Of a stretch of DNA of 27,378 nt, positions 1 through 6,891 are shown piece after piece. Each line of letters opens with the position of its first letter. Positions within the stretch are counted from its first letter, which is position 1. The notes under the pieces are model-generated. The model searched no databases. It had not been told where the DNA came from and was given only the letters and a program-made list of their open reading frames with translations. Both the position numbers and the translations under genes were made by a program. The DNA comes from Glaciecola sp. UBA2563 (GTDB lineage: Bacteria > Pseudomonadota > Gammaproteobacteria > Enterobacterales > Alteromonadaceae), in contig DDLV01000056.1 of NCBI GenBank assembly GCA_002340325.1, forward strand, positions 1-27,378, written 5' to 3'.

Positions 1-38
1 CAGCTCAAAAAATGAACAAAGGTCAACAGTCCCTAGTT

Positions 39-1049
39 TTATGCTTGCTTTGTCACTGTTTGAGCAATCTGTCCGAAAATCGATACGCCATTTTTATCGA
101 ACATTTCAATTTTGACACTATCACCGAATTTCATGAACGACGTCAGTGGTTTTCCTTGTTGAATCGTTTCGATCATGCGGATTTCAGCAATACAGCTATA
201 ACCGACACCCCCATCATTTACCGGTTTCCCCGGTCCATCATTGAGCTTATTAGAGACTGTTCCAGAACCAATAATAGAGCCCGCACTAAGAGGGCGCGTG
301 CGCGCAGCATGCGCAATAAGTTGCCCAAAATGGAACGTCATATCCACCCCAGCCTCTGGTTCACCAAATTTTTCACCATTGAAATGCGTTGTGAGTGGCA
401 GGTGTAGTTTGCCATTTTTCCAGTTGTCACCTAACAGATCAGGCGTCACCGCCACTGGACTAAATGCACTGGATGGTTTTGATTGGAAGAATCCAAACCC
501 TTTTGCCAGTTCGCTTGGAATAAGACCGCGCAATGAAACATCATTCATTATCATCACCAGTCGCACGTGATCTAAAGCAGCGCTTGTATCAACGCCCATT
601 GGGACGTCATTTGTGATAACCGCAATTTCAGCTTCAAAGTCAATACCAAAGCCATCGTCTTGGGGCATGATGATGTTATCTCTCGGACCCAAAAAGCTGT
701 CAGATCCTCCTTGGTACATTAGAGGATCTGTCCAGAAGCTCTCAGGCATCTCTGCACCACGCGCTTTTCTAACTAGCTCAACGTGATTGACGTAAGCACT
801 GCCATCTGCCCACTGGTATGCGCGTGGTAATGGAGAAGCGCATTGTGTCTGATCAAAGTCATCACTGCTAATAGTGCCATCGTTCAAATGGTTAAAACGC
901 TGGACGAGTTTGTCACTAACGCTGTCCCAGTTATCTAATGCATATTGCAGGGTGGGTGCAATGTCTTGTGCCGTCGCCATTCGATCAAGTGAATTATTGA
1001 CTACAACGAGTTGGCCATCTCTGCCGTTTTTTAAACTTGCAAGTTTCAT
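39..1049 (-). CDS. fahA: Fumarylacetoacetate hydrolase family protein (tyrosine degradation)
   Basis: Predicted to hydrolyse fumarylacetoacetate to fumarate and acetoacetate, the last step of homogentisate breakdown, in the cytoplasm. The 336-aa protein has a FAH-type C-terminal fold: an acidic metal-binding stretch DFEAEIAV (about residues 137-144), a HFNGEKFG segment (222-229), and the GSIIGSGTVSN loop (257-267) typical of the family. Its length fits the shorter bacterial FAH type. Its start codon overlaps the stop of the upstream VOC gene in a TAATG junction, so translation is probably coupled, and it is the third gene of the hppD operon. Family membership is clear. The exact substrate is inferred from co-transcription with hppD, and a related diketone hydrolase is the alternative. 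Confidence 0.88.
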   Translation of the reverse strand: MKLASLKNGRDGQLVVVNNSLDRMATAQDIAPTLQYALDNWDSVSDKLVQRFNHLNDGTISSDDFDQTQCASPLPRAYQWADGSAYVNHVELVRKARGAEMPESFWTDPLMYQGGSDSFLGPRDNIIMPQDDGFGIDFEAEIAVITNDVPMGVDTSAALDHVRLVMIMNDVSLRGLIPSELAKGFGFFQSKPSSAFSPVAVTPDLLGDNWKNGKLHLPLTTHFNGEKFGEPEAGVDMTFHFGQLIAHAARTRPLSAGSIIGSGTVSNKLNDGPGKPVNDGGVGYSCIAEIRMIETIQQGKPLTSFMKFGDSVKIEMFDKNGVSIFGQIAQTVTKQA

Positions 1050-1636
1050 TATTCTGCCTCACTTTCAGATTTCGCCACACGGAACGCCTGTCCTGAATGC
1101 AACCAGTCAGCATGTCTAGGCGCTTTTTTGGTTTTTGACCATTCCTCAAGCATTTCAGGCGCGACTCTTTTCAATTCCGCCATCATTTCAGGAGTTCCAG
1201 TATTGGCTGCCAGTTCTACTCTGTGGCCATTGGGATCAAAAAAGTAAATAGATTTAAATATTCCATGGTCAGTTGGACCTAAAACATCGATTCCGTTTGA
1301 CTCTAGAGTAGATTTTGTCGTTTCAAGAATATCGACAGACGCTACTTCAAACGCAATATGCTGAACCCATTCCGGTGTATTTCTATCTCTGTCCATTGCC
1401 GCAGAGTTTGGCAGTTCGAAAAATGCTAAAACATTGCCGTTTCCTGCGTCTAAAAAGACGTGCATATATGGGTCTGGAGCTTGTGTCGAAGGGACTTTAT
1501 CTTCGGCAATCGCTAACTGGAACTCCATATTGAGCATCGTCTGGTAGAAGTCAACGGTCTCTTTTGCATTATTACATCGGTAAGCGACATGGTGGATCCC
1601 TTTTAGATTTACCCGAGTAGATGCCATTGACGACAT
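1049..1636 (-). CDS. VOC/glyoxalase family metalloprotein in the tyrosine operon
   Basis: A 195-aa vicinal-oxygen-chelate protein. Two beta-alpha-beta-beta-beta modules are visible: the first begins GIHHVAYR (residues 13-20) and contains FFEL with Glu74, the second begins VQHIAFEV with His93 and ends in FDPNGHRVEL with Glu141. The His/Glu/His/Glu set matches the usual metal site of glyoxalase I-like and extradiol-type VOC enzymes. Start and stop both sit in TAATG overlaps with hppD and fahA, so it is a true middle gene of the operon. It is not a homogentisate 1,2-dioxygenase, which is a larger cupin protein. Its reaction is unknown; acting on an intermediate or toxic by-product of tyrosine catabolism is inference. 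An internal ATG three codons downstream (1627) is an alternative start. Confidence 0.85.
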   Translation of the reverse strand: MSSMASTRVNLKGIHHVAYRCNNAKETVDFYQTMLNMEFQLAIAEDKVPSTQAPDPYMHVFLDAGNGNVLAFFELPNSAAMDRDRNTPEWVQHIAFEVASVDILETTKSTLESNGIDVLGPTDHGIFKSIYFFDPNGHRVELAANTGTPEMMAELKRVAPEMLEEWSKTKKAPRHADWLHSGQAFRVAKSESEAE

Positions 1637-2745
1637 TATGCTGACTCCTGCTTATTCTCTTGAGTTTCGGTGCTCACGATAACGCCTCTGGCCACTTGGT
1701 CACGTTCAATTGACTCAAACAGCGCTTTAAAATTTCCCTCTCCAAACCCTTGGTCTTCTTTGCGTTGAATGAATTCAAAGAACACGGGTCCCAATAATGC
1801 TTCAGAGAATATTTGTAACAATAGTCGCGGTTCACCGCCTTCGGTTGTGCCGTCAAGCAATATGCCCCTTGATTCAAGTTCATCCGATGGCTCGCCATGG
1901 CCGGGCAGACGTTCTTCCAACATTTCGTAGTAGGTAAAGGGGGGCGCTGTCATGAACTTCATTCCGCTATTTTTTAAGTTGTCCCAACATGCAAGAAGAT
2001 CATCACAGGCCAGTGCGATGTGCTGAATGCCTTCACCATTGTATGCCATTAAGAATTCTTCAATCTGGCCACCGCCACCTGCTCCGGCTTCTTCATTTAG
2101 TGGGATTCTAATTTTGCCGTCTGGTGCAGTCATTGCTTTTGATAGCAAGCCAGTGTATTCACCCTTTATGTCAAAATAGCGGATTTCTTTGAAGTTAAAC
2201 AATGACTCGTAGAAATTTGCCCAGTGGTTCATACGACCGCGATAGACATTGTGCGTTAGGTGATCAAGCGTGTGAAAACCACAGCCTTGCGGATGCTTGT
2301 CCACACCTTCAATCCACTTAAAATCAATATCGTAAATGGTTTCGTTCTCTTTGTAGCGGTCAATGAGATAAAGGGGGGCGCCACCAATACCCTTAATGGC
2401 AGGTAAGCGCAATTCCATTGGTCCTGTTTTAATATCCATTGGCTGTGCACCGCGCTTAATCACCTCGTTATAAGCAAATTGCGCGTCTCGGACTCTAAAC
2501 GCCATACCGCAGGCAGACGGACCATGCTCAATAGCATAGTAGTAAGCATAACTGTCCTTTTCGTAATTAGTGACAAAATTGATATCGCCTTGTCGCCATA
2601 GCTCAGCATCTTTAGAGCGATGCACAGCGACTTTACTAAATCCCATAGTAGCGAAAATTGGCTCGAGAATACCTTTTTCAGGTGCTGTGAACTCAACAAA
2701 CTCGAACCCATCTAGTCCGATTGGGTTTTCAAATAAATCTGACAT
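1636..2745 (-). CDS. hppD: 4-hydroxyphenylpyruvate dioxygenase
   Basis: Converts 4-hydroxyphenylpyruvate to homogentisate, a committed step of tyrosine catabolism and the source of pyomelanin when homogentisate builds up. The 369-aa protein shows the non-haem iron triad at the expected places: His162 in DHLTHNV, His242 in GIQHIAL and Glu324 in VFFEFIQRK, close to the known Pseudomonas enzyme positions. The start at 2745 is preferred because GAGGAG lies 7 nt upstream and the N-terminus then matches the family. A longer frame beginning at 2835 would run through the promoter and both operator palindromes. It is the first gene of a three-gene operon, with its stop overlapping the next start. Regulation by the divergent MarR protein is likely. 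Confidence 0.95.
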   Translation of the reverse strand: MSDLFENPIGLDGFEFVEFTAPEKGILEPIFATMGFSKVAVHRSKDAELWRQGDINFVTNYEKDSYAYYYAIEHGPSACGMAFRVRDAQFAYNEVIKRGAQPMDIKTGPMELRLPAIKGIGGAPLYLIDRYKENETIYDIDFKWIEGVDKHPQGCGFHTLDHLTHNVYRGRMNHWANFYESLFNFKEIRYFDIKGEYTGLLSKAMTAPDGKIRIPLNEEAGAGGGGQIEEFLMAYNGEGIQHIALACDDLLACWDNLKNSGMKFMTAPPFTYYEMLEERLPGHGEPSDELESRGILLDGTTEGGEPRLLLQIFSEALLGPVFFEFIQRKEDQGFGEGNFKALFESIERDQVARGVIVSTETQENKQESA

Positions 2746-2789
2746 GTGCTTCTCCTCAGAACAGTGCGTAACGCGTGGAAACTGGCAAT

Positions 2790-2807
2790 TAGTTGCAATG
2801 ACAACTA
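2790..2807. promoter_or_regulatory. Palindromic operator 1 upstream of hppD
   Basis: The sequence TAGTTGCAATGACAACTA has 6-bp inverted arms (TAGTTG/CAACTA) around a 6-bp centre. It is identical to the copy at 2811-2828. It lies just downstream of the predicted -10 box, over the likely transcription start. Size and symmetry fit binding by a dimeric MarR protein, and a marR gene is divergent to the operon. Confidence 0.72.
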
Positions 2808-2835
2808 AAATAGTTGCAATGACAACTAATGTCAA
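2807..2835 (-). promoter_or_regulatory. Predicted sigma-70 promoter of the hppD operon
   Basis: On the minus strand a perfect TTGACA (plus-strand 2830-2835) is followed by exactly 17 nt and then TATTTT (plus-strand 2807-2812). The -10 box ends about 60 nt upstream of the hppD start codon. One palindromic operator fills the spacer and the other covers the predicted start-site region, a classic repression layout. No transcription start has been measured. Confidence 0.7.
2811..2828. promoter_or_regulatory. Palindromic operator 2 upstream of hppD
   Basis: Second identical copy of TAGTTGCAATGACAACTA, located between the predicted -35 and -10 boxes. The two copies are 21 bp apart centre to centre, two helical turns, so two dimers would bind the same face of the DNA. 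Confidence 0.72.
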
Positions 2836-2856
2836 GTTAATCTACAGTAATTAAAT

Positions 2857-3055
2857 ACTCTATCAGCGCAAACTGTCGTTACTTATTTAAGTGCTGAAAT
2901 CACAGTTAATAATATTGGTTACAGATTTGAAAGCCTAAAAATCATGGATGATTTTTTGGAGCGCCCATGGATGGGTTTAAAGCGACTTTCAAATCTGTAA
3001 CCAATATTATTGAATGAGCGAGCTATGATTAACCGACAGTCTGCGCTGATAGAGT
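2857..3055. repeat. Nested inverted-repeat element (copy A)
   Basis: Outer arms 2857-2878 and 3034-3055 pair over 22 bp with one mismatch. Inner arms 2908-2933 and 2986-3011 pair perfectly over 26 bp. Inside the inner stem are two small hairpins with TGGA loops: AAAAATCA/TGATTTTT, then CCCA/TGGG followed by TTTAAAGCG. The element fills most of the space between the hppD operators and marR. Its core matches a second copy at 11906-11980, so this is a dispersed MITE- or REP-like structured repeat rather than a one-off hairpin. It lies between divergent genes, so a terminator role is unlikely here. It may form part of the marR 5' leader RNA. Confidence 0.8.
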
Positions 3056-3079
3056 CAAAAAATTAGCAGGAAAAACAGG

Positions 3080-3541
3080 ATGTCAGAGCAACCAAAGGCT
3101 AGTGTGCTGAAACTTGAACATTATTTGCCCTACAGATTGTCAATTTTATCCAACCAAATAAGTGCAATTGTGGCGGATACCTACAAAGATAAATTTGCGC
3201 TGTCCATCACTGAATGGCGGATTATGGCGGTGTTAGGTGAATACGATGGCATTTCGGCAGACGACGTATCTAACAAAACGCAAATTGAGAAATCTCTTAT
3301 CAGTCGAGCGGTAAGCAAGCTCGTAAAGCGTCAACTCATTGAGCGGCGGTTATCGGATGAAGACAAGCGTAGATCTGAGTTATCACTTTCTAAAATGGGA
3401 CAAGATATTTACGCTGAAATTGTGCCTCTGTCTTTAACGTTTGAACGCAAGATTTTGGCCTGCCTTTCCGCAGAGCAAAAACAGCAATTAGACAATATTA
3501 TTGATGAGTTACAAGCGCATGTTGGCAAGATCAGTGTTTAG
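3080..3541 (+). CDS. MarR-family transcriptional regulator
   Basis: A 153-aa cytoplasmic DNA-binding protein with a winged-helix fold. The recognition region reads SLISRAVSKLVKRQLIERR, followed by the wing DEDKRRSELSLS, both typical of MarR proteins. N- and C-terminal helices would form the dimer interface. A purine-rich GGAAAAACAGG precedes the ATG. Being divergent to hppD, with two identical palindromes over that promoter, it is the obvious candidate repressor of tyrosine catabolism. The ligand is probably homogentisate or another pathway compound, but that is inference. Its own promoter cannot be placed with confidence because the 199-bp inverted repeat occupies the upstream region. Confidence 0.88.
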   Translation: MSEQPKASVLKLEHYLPYRLSILSNQISAIVADTYKDKFALSITEWRIMAVLGEYDGISADDVSNKTQIEKSLISRAVSKLVKRQLIERRLSDEDKRRSELSLSKMGQDIYAEIVPLSLTFERKILACLSAEQKQQLDNIIDELQAHVGKISV

Positions 3542-3583
3542 TTTTATCTCGGACTACTTCTGCCTAGTTTAAGATTGCGTAGG

Positions 3584-4534
3584 TCACGCTTGCGATAGTG
3601 CTTGGTGCATGCGTTCTTGCACGGCCTGAATCAAAAGATCAGGTTGAAATTTTGATACAAATTTATCGCAGCCCACTTTTTTCACCATCGCTTCGTTAAA
3701 GTTGCCGCTGAGTGACGTATTCAGTGTGACAAAGAGATCATGCATCCTTTCGTCTTTTCTGATTTCAGCAGTCAACCTGTAACCATCCATTTCAGGCATC
3801 TCGGCGTCCGTGAACATCATCAAAATTTTGTCAGTAGGTCTTATGCCTTGGTCTGCCCATGACTTGAGTAGATCCAAAGCTTCTTTGCCATTCTCCCGCT
3901 CGATAATGTTTATTCCAAACGGCGATAACGTGTCCTTGATTTGTTGGCGAGCGACTTGGGAGTCATCAACAATCAAAATGGTTTGGTCTGCTAACTTATC
4001 TGATATCGAAGTATCAATAATATCCGGTGACACGGATACGTCGTAATCAATGATATCTGCCAGCACTTTTTCAACATCTAATATTTCTACTAATTCATCG
4101 CCATTTCCATTATTAATGCGCGTTATTGCAGTGAGAAAATGGCTTCGTCCTGCGGTTTTCGGAGGTGGTTGAATGTCATTCCAAAAAGTATTGACGATGT
4201 TCATTATTTGACCAATCAAAAATCCCTGCACAGAGCGATTGTATTCGGTGATAATAACATTCGACGGTGTATAACTTGGGTCGGTATTGTGAATATTAAT
4301 TGATGAACCGAGATCGATTAGTGGTATTGATTTGCCTCGGTTGTTGATAACGCCTTTAATATGGTTGTGAGCACCAGGCATTTGATTCATTGGTGGACAA
4401 GTGATGACTTCACGGACTTTAAAAACGTTCAGTGCAAACGTATGTCGAGTACCAAGTTTAAATAACAAGAGTTCTAATCTGTTTTCGCCTACAAGTTGCG
4501 TACGTTGATCTATTGATGATAAAAGTGAAGACAT
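3584..4534 (-). CDS. cheV: Chemotaxis coupling protein CheV (CheW-receiver fusion)
   Basis: Couples chemoreceptors to the CheA kinase and is modulated by phosphorylation. The 316-aa protein has an N-terminal CheW-like domain (about residues 15-165, with NHIKGVINNRGKSIPLIDL at 57-75) and a C-terminal response-regulator receiver domain (about 184-312). The receiver has the acidic pair Asp190/Asp191 in ILIVDDS, the phospho-acceptor Asp243 in FTDAEMPEMDG, and the conserved Lys295 in FVSKF. This is the complete CheV architecture. It stands alone between marR and a rhomboid gene, away from a chemotaxis operon, which is common for cheV. A NIT-domain chemoreceptor gene lies elsewhere in the window (18966-20933). 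Confidence 0.93.
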   Translation of the reverse strand: MSSLLSSIDQRTQLVGENRLELLLFKLGTRHTFALNVFKVREVITCPPMNQMPGAHNHIKGVINNRGKSIPLIDLGSSINIHNTDPSYTPSNVIITEYNRSVQGFLIGQIMNIVNTFWNDIQPPPKTAGRSHFLTAITRINNGNGDELVEILDVEKVLADIIDYDVSVSPDIIDTSISDKLADQTILIVDDSQVARQQIKDTLSPFGINIIERENGKEALDLLKSWADQGIRPTDKILMMFTDAEMPEMDGYRLTAEIRKDERMHDLFVTLNTSLSGNFNEAMVKKVGCDKFVSKFQPDLLIQAVQERMHQALSQA

Positions 4535-4699
4535 AAGTGTTCGATAGCCTGCCGTTTATGGTTCTGGTACTAGAGGTCCGACTCAGTGCATGATCTGAGC
4601 CTGCGAATCCCTCAATTGATTTTGTAAAATATCGGCAATGTAGTGAAACTATTTAGAATTAGTTTGTTTTGAGACTACGCGTGATTGAGCGGTCCAAAC

Positions 4700-5230
4700 T
4701 CATTTTTTCGCCCAAATTTTGGCTGCAAGTAATCCCATAATAAAACCAAATAAGTGATACTCGAAGGAAGTACCTGGATAAAGAGGGAGCACCCCCCAAA
4801 TCATCGAGCCGTAAAAAATGCCGACAAATATAGATAGCAAGATAAATATTGGCTTTCTGTTGATAAATCCAGCGATTAAACAGAAACCAAAATATCCATA
4901 CACAAGACCACTAGCTCCTATGTGAAAAGCAGGACGAGCAAATATCCATACCAATAAACCGCTCGTGATAATAATGAAAAGGGTTGTCGTCCAGTATGTT
5001 TTCTTTCCCCATTGCCACGTAATCGGGCTTAAGACTAACAATGCCGTGATGTTAGCGAGAAAATGGTGCGTATTTGCATGTAACCAGGGTGATAAGAGGA
5101 TCCCTTGCAACGCGTCGAATGATCGAGGTATTAAACCAAATTGATTAAGTGATCGTGCCAAAAAAGTGTTGATAACTTCAATTATTAGAAACGACAGTAA
5201 AAAGAACAAAAGAGAGGCGAGTTTTGCCAT
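4700..5230 (-). CDS. Rhomboid-family intramembrane serine protease
   Basis: A 176-aa polytopic membrane protein that would cut transmembrane substrates inside the bilayer. Features: a first membrane helix (residues about 4-22), the rhomboid HANTHHFLANITALLVL segment with its His and Asn residues, the GASGLVYGYFGF motif carrying the catalytic Ser (GxSG), and a last helix with EYHLFGFIMGLL, where the His would complete the Ser-His dyad. No cytosolic accessory domain is present, so it is a minimal rhomboid core. Substrates are unknown and the neighbours give no hint. Catalytic residues look intact, so it is probably active. Confidence 0.85.
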   Translation of the reverse strand: MAKLASLLFFLLSFLIIEVINTFLARSLNQFGLIPRSFDALQGILLSPWLHANTHHFLANITALLVLSPITWQWGKKTYWTTTLFIIITSGLLVWIFARPAFHIGASGLVYGYFGFCLIAGFINRKPIFILLSIFVGIFYGSMIWGVLPLYPGTSFEYHLFGFIMGLLAAKIWAKK

Positions 5231-5763
5231 GTTAAATTAGCACTTAATTCCAGTTTAAAGTTAAGACCTACGGATAATATACTATGGTATGGTCTTGTTT
5301 TTACGAAGTAAAAAAATAAAAAAAGACGCCTAAAAATCATCAAAAAACTGCATAATACATTTGTCTTAAACATGTCAAAAAAATTAGAGAAGAAAAGTAA
5401 AAAGCTCTGTTCTCTGCTTACTGTTCTTATAATTTGAATGGTTACTCCATAAAACATCGGAAAAACTTGATAATTATAGTGACTTGTAAAAAATTTTATT
5501 TAAAAACAGATATTTGGCAGTATTTGGTTGCTCAAGTTCTTCATTTGTTACGGTCCTGTAAAATCTGTAAATGGTCGACGAATATTGTTTTTCGAAACGT
5601 TAATTTCATAAATATCGTGCTTTTATTGGTCAAAAAAAAGAAAAACTAATTTTCCATTATTCCATTTATCTTTAAATCTCACACCACTAATGTTAACCCA
5701 CTTTTAACATACTGGCTTTTGAAAAAATAAGCTTTATACACTCAAATAATAGGAACACACTCT
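5231..5763. other. AT-rich intergenic region upstream of the porin
   Basis: 533 bp between the divergent rhomboid and porin genes. It is strongly AT-rich with many A and T tracts. An open frame of about 70 codons near 5434-5649 has no ribosome site and a low-complexity lysine-rich product, so it was not called. The region presumably holds the promoters of both genes, but no -35/-10 pair stands out enough to annotate. Confidence 0.6.
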
Positions 5764-6813
5764 ATGAAATTCAAAACTAAGTTAGCGGCTGCAGCAGTCG
5801 CACTTGGGCTTGCAAGCCAGGCGCAAGCAGCCACTGTTTTTAAAGATGACGAAACACAAGTGGATATCTATGGCTACGTTAAAGTTGACTTGCGTCACGT
5901 AAGTGGAGACATCCCATATCGCGATTTTTGGATTGGTGGTGGCGCTGCACCTGGTGGTGATTTCTCAACGACAAGATTCAACGTAAGAGAATCTCGTTTA
6001 GGCTTTAAAGTTGCCCATGGTGATGTCCTTGGTGTGATCGAGATGGATTTCTACGGCGGTGGCGGTAACGAAATCATATCAAACTCTTCCAACCCTAGAA
6101 TTCGTAACCTTTACATCAAAACAGGCAACTGGTTAATTGGTCAAAACTGGTCAACTTTCATGCCTTTACACACGCTTGCTGAGACACTTGATTTTGGTGG
6201 TGCACACGTTGGTGAATCCTTCTTGCGTCAAGGTCAGGTACGTTACACATCTGGCGGTTTCTCTTTTGCAATTGAAAACCCAGAAACATTCGGTGGTTCA
6301 GGTGACTCAGATGAGTCATTGGTAGATTTCATCGGACGTTATGACACCAAAGGCGATTGGGGACAACTTTCAGCGTCTGTACTCGTTCGTCAAGTTGATC
6401 CTTCAGGTGTTGATGATACCGGTATTGCAGCGAACGTAGCGGCTAAGTTCAATGTTGGCAAGAAGAACGACTTTAAACTAGCGATAACTGCGGGTGAGTA
6501 CGGTCGCTATGCGGGTACAGTAGCTGTTCCTGGTGTTGCAGTTGACGAAAATGGCAACACAGTTGTTGAAGAAGGTTTGTCAATTTCAACGTCTTACCGT
6601 CACTGGTGGAATGATACTACGCGTTCAACCATCTATTATGGTCAAAGTACTACCGATGTAGGTGATCTTGACCGTTCACACTGGGGCGTTAACCTTATTA
6701 CCCAACATTCGGCCAAGTTGAAGTACGGTGCAGAAATTGGTGAATACATCGTAGATGATACAGAAGAGTTAAGCTCTACTTACTTCCAAGTATCTGTGCA
6801 GTGGTCATTCTAA
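5764..6813 (+). CDS. DcaP-like outer-membrane porin
   Basis: A 349-aa beta-barrel protein for passive uptake of small, probably anionic, solutes across the outer membrane. It begins with a Sec signal peptide (MKFKTKLAAAAVALGLASQA, cleavage near AQA-A at residue 23) and ends in Trp-Ser-Phe, the C-terminal aromatic signature read by the BAM machinery. Segments resembling the DcaP family are IYGYVKVDLR, RESRLGFKV, the GQNWSTFMPLHTLAETLDFGG block and the FAIENPET strand. Unlike typical DcaP proteins it lacks an N-terminal coiled coil. An AT-rich leader precedes it and a strong terminator follows. Substrate unknown. Confidence 0.85.
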   Translation: MKFKTKLAAAAVALGLASQAQAATVFKDDETQVDIYGYVKVDLRHVSGDIPYRDFWIGGGAAPGGDFSTTRFNVRESRLGFKVAHGDVLGVIEMDFYGGGGNEIISNSSNPRIRNLYIKTGNWLIGQNWSTFMPLHTLAETLDFGGAHVGESFLRQGQVRYTSGGFSFAIENPETFGGSGDSDESLVDFIGRYDTKGDWGQLSASVLVRQVDPSGVDDTGIAANVAAKFNVGKKNDFKLAITAGEYGRYAGTVAVPGVAVDENGNTVVEEGLSISTSYRHWWNDTTRSTIYYGQSTTDVGDLDRSHWGVNLITQHSAKLKYGAEIGEYIVDDTEELSSTYFQVSVQWSF

Positions 6814-6860
6814 AACAAAGCATCACACAGCCCCCTCTCTCGTAAAGACGGGCAGAACAA

Positions 6861-6891
6861 GGCCAGCTAGAATGCTGGCCTTTTATTATTT
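6861..6891 (+). terminator. Rho-independent terminator after the porin
   Basis: Perfect 7-bp stem GGCCAGC/GCTGGCC with a 6-nt loop, followed by TTTTATTATTTT. It begins about 47 nt after the porin stop. The T tract contains the stop codon of the convergent kinase gene (6886). Confidence 0.9.

Noticed and set aside
2746..2835. Longer hppD reading frame starting at 2835
   Set aside because: The extra 30 codons would be encoded by the promoter and the two operator palindromes; the start at 2745 has a good GAGGAG site and a family-like N-terminus.
5434..5649. Open frame of 71 codons before the porin
   Set aside because: AT-rich, lysine-run product, no ribosome site and no recognisable features.
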